Shown piece after piece: positions 8,746 to 15,253 of a stretch of 64,000 bases of DNA; position 1 is the stretch's first letter; each line of letters starts with the position of its first letter. Under the pieces are notes generated by a model that was given only the letters and a program-made list of their open reading frames with translations, did no database searches and was not told the DNA's origin. A program made the position numbers and the translations under genes. The DNA comes from JAHEEL01 sp942491345 (GTDB taxonomy: Bacteria > Actinomycetota > Acidimicrobiia > Spongiisociales > UBA5794), in contig CALOAN010000030.1 of the NCBI GenBank assembly GCA_942491345.1, positions 44,422 to 108,421 of the forward strand, in the 5' to 3' direction.

Positions 8746-8751
8746 TACGAT
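8746..8751 (+). promoter_or_regulatory. -10 box (TACGAT) for a leaderless gene
   Basis: TACGAT, 6 nt, then GTG at 8758. It decides the start of the following gene in favour of the GTG over an upstream in-frame ATG at 8674. Confidence 0.45.
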
Positions 8752-8757
8752 CCTCCC

Positions 8758-9447
8758 GTGAACGATGCCGCACCTCACATCGGAACGCTCCGGGAGAAGC
8801 CGCTCCACGCATCGTTGAAGCGCTGGTATGCGCGGCCCGGCGATCGTGTCGAGGCACCGGTTGACCGGTTTGTGATCGACCTGGTCAGAGATGGCCTGTT
8901 GATCGAAGTGCAGACACGAGGCTTCTCGTCGATGAAGCAGAAGCTCACGCACCTGCTTGATCTCGGGCACCAGGTCCGAATCGTCCACCCAATCGCCCTG
9001 AACAGGTGGATCGTGAAAGTCGACTCCGACGGGGAGGTCCTCAGCCGGAGACGCTCACCGAGACACGGCGATCCGACCGATGTCTTCGCAGAACTCGTGA
9101 GCTTCCCCGACCTCGTAGCGCACCCTGGTCTGGAGATCCATCTGATCCTCACCCAGGAGGAGGAGTACCGGTGCCACACCCCGAACGGCTCGTGGCGGCG
9201 CAAGGGATGGACGGTCGTAGAACGCCGCCTGATCGATGTGGTCGACACCATGATGATCTCCGCGCCCGGAGATCTCGTCGATCTGCTGCCCGCCGACCTG
9301 CCCGAGATCTTCACGACAGAAGACCTCGCCGCCACCCTCGGCCGGACGCGCCGGTCTGCCCAGCAGATGGCCTACTGCCTTCGACAGGCCGGCGTGATCA
9401 TCCCCGTTGGCAAGGTCGGCAACGCCGTGCGATATCACGTCGACTGA
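8758..9447 (+). CDS. Uncharacterised protein: putative PD-(D/E)XK-like domain plus C-terminal winged helix
   Basis: 229 residues, family not named with certainty. The N-terminal half carries a nuclease-like pattern: VIDLVRDGLLIEVQTR with Asp41, Glu50 and Gln52, then Lys60 in SSMKQKL. The spacing fits a PD-(D/E)XK fold with an E-x-Q variant, but that is inference. The middle has EIHLILTQEEEYR and WRRKGWTVVERRLIDVV. The C-terminal 60 residues (FTTEDLAATLGRTRRSAQQM, then an AGVIIPVGKVGNAVRY wing) look like a winged helix. Similar unnamed proteins occur in Actinobacteria and Chloroflexi as far as I recall. Single gene with its own leaderless promoter. Confidence 0.7.
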   Translation: MNDAAPHIGTLREKPLHASLKRWYARPGDRVEAPVDRFVIDLVRDGLLIEVQTRGFSSMKQKLTHLLDLGHQVRIVHPIALNRWIVKVDSDGEVLSRRRSPRHGDPTDVFAELVSFPDLVAHPGLEIHLILTQEEEYRCHTPNGSWRRKGWTVVERRLIDVVDTMMISAPGDLVDLLPADLPEIFTTEDLAATLGRTRRSAQQMAYCLRQAGVIIPVGKVGNAVRYHVD

Positions 9448-9471
9448 CCCATCGACCGCCGGCAAGCAGAT

Positions 9472-9660
9472 TCACCCGCACCCCGGTCCAATCCGCTTCA
9501 CCACACCGCGACGATCCGACGAGGCCTGGTCAACGCGAGCAAGGTCGGCGAGGCTCGTGAGATCGAGCATATCGGCAAACGCCTTCTGGGCAATCAGCCA
9601 GGTGTCGTGGATGGGGCAAGCGCCGGACCAGTCGCACGGTCCGCCGCGCGCCTGCCGGCG
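9472..9660 (-). pseudogene. C-terminal relic of an Rrf2-family regulator
   Basis: Read from about 9642 to the TGA at 9472-9474, the minus strand encodes GPCDWSGACPIHDTWLIAQ followed by KAFADMLDLTSLADLARVD. This is the C-terminal signature of Rrf2-type Fe-S/redox regulators (Cys pair, H-D-x-W, then T-x-LADL). No N-terminal winged helix and no start codon precede it: upstream, the frame runs into the 3' end of korB in a different frame. The gene appears truncated, with korB abutting the break. Rrf2 proteins often govern Fe-S enzymes, so loss next to a ferredoxin oxidoreductase is notable. Confidence 0.6.
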
Positions 9661-9673
9661 CTTGCGCGGTTGG

Positions 9674-11002
9674 CTAACCGGAAGCCAGACCGATTCCCGT
9701 CTCCACGGCTTCGAGGTTTACTTCCGAGAACGATCCTGTGCCCGCCGCATCTCGCAACGCGTCCATTGGGTACGGCGTGGTGAGCGTCAACGCGGCCGCC
9801 AGGAAGACGAGGCCCAGCGACGTCTTGGGTATCCGCTTCGGCGCCGACTTCGGATCGATCACAACAACACGAGCGCCCGTCACCACGTCGGCGTAGTCGG
9901 GGATGGTCAACACGAGTCCATCCGACGTCATCGCCGACAGATACGGCCCCGCCTTCGCAAAGCCGTCGGCCGAGATGACGGCGAACACATCAGGGCTCGT
10001 CACCGCGGTGAGCGGCATCTCGTCGGGTGCGAGCCACAATTCGGTGACCGAATGGCCGGCCTTTACCGTCACGGGGTAGTCGTCGCGTTGCGCCGCCCAC
10101 AACCCGGAGCGAAGCCCACCGACGGCGACCAGTCGTGCAGCGGAGCGAACCTTCCCACCTGCCGAGCCTGCCACAACCAGCGACATCGGCCGGTCAAGGG
10201 TGTGCGAGTATCCGACCGGCACCGGCCGAGCACCTGCAACCGAGGATCCGGCAACCGAAGCATGCGCAGCGCGATACCCGGCGGCGTACTCGGTTACGTC
10301 GCGTTCATAGAGAAGCCCCGGTTCCATACCCCAGGATCGCATCGACTCTTCCATCCCGGCTCGGGTGAACTTGTTCGACCGCACGTAGTAGGCGGTGCAC
10401 AGGTCCCACACGTCGAGGAGCGCGAACCCCGGCGTGGTCATCGCCGCGACGAATCGATCGGCGAGGTCGCTATCGAATGAGGACCCGCGGTAGACGTACG
10501 CCGCGCCGTTCACGCCAACGGTGGCGCAGATGTCGAGCGGGTGTTCGAGGTTGCCGTGCGGCGTCGTCGACGTGACGCCACCTTCGGGCGTCGTTGTGGA
10601 GTGCTGGCCGCCGGTCATGCCGAAGTTGAGGTTGTTCATCACGATCACCGTGATCCCGATGTTCCGCCGCGCCGCCGAAAGCAGGTGTGCGCCACCGATC
10701 CCGGTGCCGCCGTCGCCCATGATGACGATGACCTCGAGGTCCGGATTGGCGAGCTTGACGCCGGTTGCGTACGTGATCGACCGGCCGTGGAGGCCGTGGA
10801 ATGCCGACGTGGTGAAGTACTGGTCGGAGAGGCCCGAACAGCCGATGTCGGAGACGATCACGACCTTGGCGGGATCGAGATCGAGCTTGATCATGGCTTC
10901 GTTCAGGCGGTCCAGGATCGGCCCATGCCCGCACCCGGGACAGAACGGGTAGGGGTCGTCGGTCCGAAACGTGGCGATCGGTGTGATCGTGATGGTGCTC
11001 AT
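9674..11002 (-). CDS. korB: 2-oxoacid:ferredoxin oxidoreductase, beta subunit fused to a gamma-type domain
   Basis: TPP-binding subunit of a 2-oxoglutarate/2-oxoacid:ferredoxin oxidoreductase, which decarboxylates a 2-oxoacid to acyl-CoA and reduces ferredoxin, or runs in reverse. The beta part shows CPGCGHG at 21-27 and the TPP/Mg loop GDGGTGIGG (96-104) followed by NN and TGGQHS. At 442 residues it is far longer than a usual KorB (280-340). The extra C-terminal part (from about 265) has the gamma-domain pattern AGSAGGKVRSAARLVAVGG, then AGHSVTELWLAPDEMPLT. It overlaps korA by 4 bp (ATGA). Confidence 0.88.
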   Translation of the reverse strand: MSTITITPIATFRTDDPYPFCPGCGHGPILDRLNEAMIKLDLDPAKVVIVSDIGCSGLSDQYFTTSAFHGLHGRSITYATGVKLANPDLEVIVIMGDGGTGIGGAHLLSAARRNIGITVIVMNNLNFGMTGGQHSTTTPEGGVTSTTPHGNLEHPLDICATVGVNGAAYVYRGSSFDSDLADRFVAAMTTPGFALLDVWDLCTAYYVRSNKFTRAGMEESMRSWGMEPGLLYERDVTEYAAGYRAAHASVAGSSVAGARPVPVGYSHTLDRPMSLVVAGSAGGKVRSAARLVAVGGLRSGLWAAQRDDYPVTVKAGHSVTELWLAPDEMPLTAVTSPDVFAVISADGFAKAGPYLSAMTSDGLVLTIPDYADVVTGARVVVIDPKSAPKRIPKTSLGLVFLAAALTLTTPYPMDALRDAAGTGSFSEVNLEAVETGIGLASG

Positions 11003-12126
11003 CGCGCCGCCTCGACGATCTCCTCAACGGTGATCAACGTGCCGTCCACACGATTCACGCCGAGTACTTCCCGTTCACCGGCGAGCCTGTCGATCTCTCT
11101 GCGGTAGAGCCCCATGTTGAGCTCCGGCACGACGACGCGGTTGATGCCCTCGAGTGCGGCGGCGAGGGCCGTCTCCGGAATCGGCCAGAGGCTCTGGACG
11201 ACCAAACCCGATGTCGGGATCCCTTCCGACCGGAGATGTGCAATGGCCGACCGGGCCGCCCCGGCCGTGACGCCGTACGAGATGACAAGGGTGCCGGCGC
11301 CCTCCTCGGGGTCGGCGTCGACCATCTCGATCTCGTCCCGGTGCTGTTCGATCTTGTCGATCAGGTGCTGGTTGAGCGCGCCGACCTTCTCTGCGTTCTT
11401 CGTGATGTACGCACCCTCGTCGTGGGTGGAGCCCGTAAGCCGGAACGGATCGCCCTCTCCGTACCGTCGCATCGGTTCGACCGCGTCGGACAGTTCCCAG
11501 GCGTAGGGAAGGCCGCTGTCCTTCACGAGACGTTCTGCAGCAACGACCTCCGGATACTCGTCGACGTCGACGGCAGAAAGCGTCATCGCAATCTCCTTAT
11601 CGGTGAGCAGGAAGACCGGACACCGGAATCGCTCTGCAAGTTCGAACGCTTTCGCCGTGAGCCCGTACGTCTCAGGGACACTCGATGGGGCGAGCACGAT
11701 CATGGGGTACCCGCCGGCCGTGCCCCACCGAACGAACTGGATATCTCCCTGGGCAACGGTCGTGGCGCCACCCGTGGCCGGGCCGAGGCGCTGCACATCG
11801 ACGATGACCAGTGGGACCTCGCCCATGATGGCGAGGCCTATGTTCTCGGAGTAGAGGCTGATCCCGGGGCCGGAGGTCGCAGTCATCGCTTTTGCGCCGG
11901 CCATGGCGGCGCCAAGGCACATGCCGATGGAGGCGATCTCGTCCTCACCCTGCATGGCGACGCCGCCAACCTTCGGGAGTTCGCGCATCATCGCCATGAG
12001 AATGCCGGAGGCGGGCGTGATCGGGTATCCGGCGAAGAACGTGCACCCGGCGTCGATCGCTCCGCGAACGATCGCAGTTGCACCGTCCACGTACTCGCGT
12101 CGGAGCGGTTCAGTGGTTGTCGTCAT
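10999..12126 (-). CDS. korA: 2-oxoacid:ferredoxin oxidoreductase, alpha subunit
   Basis: Pyrimidine-binding alpha subunit, partner of the downstream beta-gamma subunit. 375 residues. It starts directly with the alpha domain (GCTFFAGYPITPASGI, then EDEIASIGMCLGAAMAGAKA and TATSGPGISLYSENIGLA), so it lacks the N-terminal gamma domain found in many 550-620-residue KorA proteins; that domain sits on KorB instead. The middle holds QGDIQFVRWG, and the C-terminal third is the domain II with VISYGVTAGAARSAI. The ATG at 12126 is 6 nt behind a TAGCCT box, which makes korA the first gene of a two-gene operon. Confidence 0.9.
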   Translation of the reverse strand: MTTTTEPLRREYVDGATAIVRGAIDAGCTFFAGYPITPASGILMAMMRELPKVGGVAMQGEDEIASIGMCLGAAMAGAKAMTATSGPGISLYSENIGLAIMGEVPLVIVDVQRLGPATGGATTVAQGDIQFVRWGTAGGYPMIVLAPSSVPETYGLTAKAFELAERFRCPVFLLTDKEIAMTLSAVDVDEYPEVVAAERLVKDSGLPYAWELSDAVEPMRRYGEGDPFRLTGSTHDEGAYITKNAEKVGALNQHLIDKIEQHRDEIEMVDADPEEGAGTLVISYGVTAGAARSAIAHLRSEGIPTSGLVVQSLWPIPETALAAALEGINRVVVPELNMGLYRREIDRLAGEREVLGVNRVDGTLITVEEIVEAAR

Positions 12127-12132
12127 CCCGCC

Positions 12133-12138
12133 AGGCTA
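12133..12138 (-). promoter_or_regulatory. -10 box (TAGCCT) for leaderless korAB mRNA
   Basis: TAGCCT on the minus strand, 6 nt before the korA ATG. It lies just after the acs terminator hairpin, so korAB is a separate transcription unit from acs. Confidence 0.45.
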
Positions 12139-12185
12139 CGCCTGTGGGTGCGATTTGGCAGACGTTCCGCGTCCGGGACGTGAAC

Positions 12186-12211
12186 ATCCACGCGGCCGGA
12201 GCCGCGTGGAT
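12186..12211 (-). terminator. Hairpin terminator downstream of acs
   Basis: Perfect 11-bp stem ATCCACGCGGC / GCCGCGTGGAT with a CGGA loop, 21 bp after the acs stop codon on the minus strand. No long T-tract follows, as is common in high-GC Actinobacteria. Confidence 0.7.
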
Positions 12212-12232
12212 GCACCCTGAACGTGTAGTCGA

Positions 12233-14176
12233 TCAGTCTTCGGAACCCGCGGCCTCGGCCGTGAGCTCCGCAACGATGTCTGCGTTGGCCAACGTCGTCA
12301 CATCGCCGAGCTGGCGCTGTTCCGAGATGTCCTTCAGCAGGCGTCGCATGATCTTGCCGGACCGCGTCTTCGGCAGGTCCGCCGTGAACACGATGCTCTT
12401 CGGCTTCGCGATCGGGCCGATCGACTCCGCAACGTGGTTGCGCAGGTCCTGGAGCAGTGCCTCGTCGCCGACGACGCCGCCACGGACCGTGACGAACGCG
12501 GCAATTGCCTGGCCCGTGACCGGGTCCGCCCGACCGACAACGGCCGCTTCGGCAACGGCCGGGTGCGACACGAGCGCCGACTCGACCTCGGTGGTCGAGA
12601 TGTTGTGACCGGCGATCAGCATGATGTCGTCGACACGACCGAGCAGCCAGAAGTAGCCGTCCTCATCGCGCTTGGCGCCGTCACCCGGGAAGTACATCCC
12701 GTCAAATCGCGACCAGTAGGTGTCGACATAACGCTCGTCATCTCCCCAGATGGTGCGCAGCATCGACGGCCACGCGTGGGGGATGGCGAGGAATCCGCCG
12801 CCCGGGATGCCAACCTCGACGCCGTCATCGTCGACAACGCTGATGCCGATGCCGGGGAACGGGCGCGTTGCCGAGCCCGGCTTCGTTGGTACGGCACCCG
12901 GAAGCGGCGTGATCATGATGGCGCCGGTCTCCGTCTGCCACCACGTGTCGACGATCGGGCAGCTGTCGTGCCCGATGTGCTCGTTGTACCACATCCAGGC
13001 CTCGGGGTTGATCGGCTCGCCGACCGTCCCGAGCAGACGCAGCGACGACAGATCGTGCATCGCCGGATACTGGTCGCCCCACTTCATGAAGGCGCGAATG
13101 GCCGTCGGCGCGGTGTAGAAGATCGAGACGTCGTAGTCATCGACGATCTTCCAAAGCCGGTCGAAGTCCGGATAGTCGGGAGCACCTTCGTACATGACGC
13201 CGGTAGTCCCGTTGGCCAGCGGGCCGTACACGATGTAGGAGTGGCCCGTGACCCACCCAATGTCCGCGGTGCACCAGAAGATGTCGTCATCTTTGATGTC
13301 GAACACGAGATCGTGGGTGGCCATCACGCCGGCCAGATAGCCACCTTGGGTGTGAACGATGCCCTTGGGCTTCCCGGTTGTTCCGGAGGTGTACAGGACG
13401 AAGAGGATGTCCTCGGCGTCCATCACTTCGGGTTCGCACACGGCGGATTGGTCGGCCATCAAGTCGGCCCACCAGATGTCCCGGCCTTCGGTCATGCTGA
13501 CTTCGTTCTTCGTGCGCTCGACGACCACGACCTTCTCGATCGATGGGGAAGCGGCGACGGAGACGTCGGCATGATCCTTGAGCGGGAAGACGCCGCCCTT
13601 GCGCCATGAGCCATCCTGCGTGACGAGAACCTTTGCCTCGCCGTCCTGGATGCGGTCGGCGAGCGAGTCGGAGGAGAAACCTCCGAATACGACTGAGTGG
13701 ATGGCCCCGATACGGGCACATGCGAGCAGCGTGATCGGCAGCTCGGGGATCATGCCCATGTAGACGGCAACCCGGTCACCCTTCTCCACGCCGAGCGACT
13801 TGAGTCCGTTGGCGAACTTCGAGACCTCTTCGTGCAGTTCCTTGAAGGTGATGTCGCGCGTGTCGCCGGGTTCTCCGACCCAGTGGTACGCGACCTTGTC
13901 GCCGATAGTGTCGAGATGGCGGTCGAGGCAGTTGTAGGAGAGATTGAGCTTTCCGTCCTCGAACCACTTGAAGAACGGAGCGTTGTCGGAGTTGAGTCCG
14001 ACGGTCGGCTCCTGATACCAACTGATGCGCTCGAGCGCCTGCTGCATCCACCAGGCTTCCCAGTCCTCGGATGCCTCGTAGATCTCCGGACCGGCGTTCG
14101 CCGCAGCGACAAATGCCTCGGACGGCGGGAAGACTCGCTCCTCCGACATCAGGTCTTCGAGAGTTTTTTCGGCCAC
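12233..14176 (-). CDS. acs: Acetyl-CoA synthetase (AMP-forming)
   Basis: Activates acetate to acetyl-CoA through acetyl-AMP. From the GTG at 14176, with a GGAGG sequence 5 nt upstream, it has 647 residues, the standard Acs length. The ATP-binding loop LYTSGTTGKPKG is at 261-272, the acetate/CoA region shows TWWQTETGAIMITPLPG, and the C-terminal motif PKTRSGKIMRR carries the Lys (about 608) that GNAT-type acetyltransferases regulate. A longer reading frame to 14320 exists but lacks a ribosome site and homology. A Pat-like GNAT/synthetase fusion at 60848-63583 is a plausible regulator. Confidence 0.95.
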   Translation of the reverse strand: MAEKTLEDLMSEERVFPPSEAFVAAANAGPEIYEASEDWEAWWMQQALERISWYQEPTVGLNSDNAPFFKWFEDGKLNLSYNCLDRHLDTIGDKVAYHWVGEPGDTRDITFKELHEEVSKFANGLKSLGVEKGDRVAVYMGMIPELPITLLACARIGAIHSVVFGGFSSDSLADRIQDGEAKVLVTQDGSWRKGGVFPLKDHADVSVAASPSIEKVVVVERTKNEVSMTEGRDIWWADLMADQSAVCEPEVMDAEDILFVLYTSGTTGKPKGIVHTQGGYLAGVMATHDLVFDIKDDDIFWCTADIGWVTGHSYIVYGPLANGTTGVMYEGAPDYPDFDRLWKIVDDYDVSIFYTAPTAIRAFMKWGDQYPAMHDLSSLRLLGTVGEPINPEAWMWYNEHIGHDSCPIVDTWWQTETGAIMITPLPGAVPTKPGSATRPFPGIGISVVDDDGVEVGIPGGGFLAIPHAWPSMLRTIWGDDERYVDTYWSRFDGMYFPGDGAKRDEDGYFWLLGRVDDIMLIAGHNISTTEVESALVSHPAVAEAAVVGRADPVTGQAIAAFVTVRGGVVGDEALLQDLRNHVAESIGPIAKPKSIVFTADLPKTRSGKIMRRLLKDISEQRQLGDVTTLANADIVAELTAEAAGSED

Positions 14177-14257
14177 AACTACCTCCGGGTCGCGAACGGA
14201 TACACGCAGGCTAAGAGGTACGGCAAGCGATGGGGAGGGCCGGATGGCCCTGAGTGT

Positions 14258-14288
14258 GTGGTCAGACGGCCCTGGTCCGTCTGACCAC
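14258..14288. promoter_or_regulatory. 12-bp perfect inverted repeat upstream of acs
   Basis: GTGGTCAGACGG and CCGTCTGACCAC are separated by 7 nt (CCCTGGT). The element lies 82 bp upstream of the acs GTG and 67 bp upstream of tRNA-Glu. It is not followed by a T-tract in either direction. It may be an operator or leader structure for acs, or a boundary hairpin between the divergent units. Confidence 0.5.
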
Positions 14289-14337
14289 AAGGGTTCGGGG
14301 TGGATATACTCGCTGCTCACTGCCTATCCGAGGCCGT

Positions 14338-14343
14338 TATGCT
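14338..14343 (+). promoter_or_regulatory. -10 box (TATGCT) for the tRNA cluster
   Basis: TATGCT lies 11 nt upstream of the first base of tRNA-Glu, a suitable distance for a short-leader tRNA transcript. The -35 region is weak. Confidence 0.4.
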
Positions 14344-14354
14344 TTCGGGGCCCT

Positions 14355-14427
14355 GCCCCCATCGTCCAGCGGCCTAGGACTCCGCCCTTTCAAGGCGGCA
14401 ACGGGGATTCGAATTCCCCTGGGGGCA
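14355..14427 (+). tRNA. tRNA-Glu (anticodon TTC)
   Basis: Complete cloverleaf of 73 nt. The acceptor stem is GCCCCCA/TGGGGGC with discriminator A. The anticodon loop CTTTCAA has TTC at 14389-14391, and the T-arm is GGGG-ATTCGAA-TTCCCC type. CCA is not encoded. First of three tRNA genes in a row. Confidence 0.96.
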
Positions 14428-14432
14428 CGAAC

Positions 14433-14510
14433 GGGGGCGTGGTGAAGTCTGGAGTTCACGCCGGCCTGTCAAGCCGGAGGTCGCGGGTTCAAATCCCGTC
14501 GCTCCCGCCA
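14433..14510 (+). tRNA. tRNA-Asp (anticodon GTC), CCA encoded
   Basis: The acceptor stem GGGGGCG pairs with CGCTCCC (one G-U), with discriminator G and then an encoded CCA (14508-14510). The D-arm GTGAA/TTCAC is of actinobacterial type. The anticodon loop CTGTCAA has GTC at 14468-14470. It follows tRNA-Glu after 5 nt. Confidence 0.96.
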
Positions 14511-14518
14511 GACACACT

Positions 14519-14540
14519 CGCCCGGGTCTCGACCCGGGCG
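14519..14540 (+). terminator. Hairpin between tRNA-Asp and tRNA-Phe
   Basis: The inverted repeat CGCCCGGGTC / GACCCGGGCG has a 2-nt centre (an effective loop of 4 or more). It is followed by GCGGTGTTTG, only a weak T-run. It could be a processing hairpin or a partial terminator. Confidence 0.45.
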
Positions 14541-14553
14541 GCGGTGTTTGCCC

Positions 14554-14629
14554 GGTCAGGTAGCTCAGTTGGTAGAGCGCTGGTCTGAAAAACCAGAGGT
14601 CGGCAGTTCGACCCTGCCCCTGACCACCA
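14554..14629 (+). tRNA. tRNA-Phe (anticodon GAA), CCA encoded
   Basis: The acceptor stem is GGTCAGG/CCTGACC with discriminator A and an encoded CCA at 14627-14629. The anticodon loop CTGAAAA has GAA at 14587-14589, and the T-loop is TTCGACC. Gene relics begin about 11 nt after its 3' end, so it may have served as an integration or rearrangement site. Confidence 0.96.
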
Positions 14630-14640
14630 CCCAAACCCTG

Positions 14641-14976
14641 CCGTGGTCGCCTCTTGGCGGAGGCTGGCTGACCGGCAAGTACCAGCGGGACGAGACTCCA
14701 ACCGGAGTGTCACGTCTGGGCGATGACCCGACGAGAGGGCTTGAGGCCTACGACGTGCGCAACACGGAGCGGACTTGGCGCATCGTCGATGCCGTTCGGA
14801 CCATTGCTGAACAGCGGGAAGTCATGATGAGCGAGGTCGCGATCAACTGGCTCCGTTCTCGCCCAATGGTCAGCTCCTTGCTTCTCGGGGTTAGAACGGT
14901 CTCGCAACTCGAGGAGAATCTCCGTGCACTCGACTGGGATCTCGATGACGACGAAGTCACCCACGTCGACGAATTG
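14641..14976 (+). pseudogene. C-terminal relic of an aldo/keto reductase
   Basis: One frame encodes PWSPLGGGWLTGKYQRDE, then AINWLRSRPMVSSLLLGVRT, SQLEENLRALDWDLDDDEV and THVDEL. These are the last third of a typical aldo/keto reductase: the NADPH-loop segment G-x-R-T-x-x-Q-L-x-x-N is clear. The barrel, the catalytic Tyr/Lys and any start codon are absent, because the frame begins directly after tRNA-Phe. It runs without its own stop into unrelated sequence. Not expected to be functional. Confidence 0.7.
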
Positions 14977-15021
14977 AAGCACATCCGGCGGACCGAACCT
15001 GGTGAACTCAGCCGCCTTCAC
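14962..15021 (-). pseudogene. N-terminal relic of a quinone oxidoreductase
   Basis: The minus strand from a GTG at 15021 reads VKAAEFTRFGPPDVLQFVDV, the standard opening of medium-chain quinone oxidoreductases (compare the starts at 38680, 41737 and 43629-44612). After about 20 residues it runs into the antisense of the aldo/keto reductase relic, so the remaining 300 residues are missing. Two unrelated genes were thus joined head to tail-end at about 14962-14976. Confidence 0.55.
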
Positions 15022-15253
15022 ACGGACCCCGATCTCTTCGCGCAACACCACCTCCCCGACAGGTGGCTGAGCTGCCGAGCCCGACCACCATCCCTCATCG
15101 GTGAAGATCTCGACAGAGTCTTCCTACCTACCGCCGCTGAACCAGGGCCGTTCCGTGAGGCTCCCGGGTGGGCAAGCGAAGACGTTGCGGCATCTGGTCG
15201 GGAGAGCCTTCCGCCAACGACGCGCCGCAGATACATCCGTTCGCCGAGGGTGC

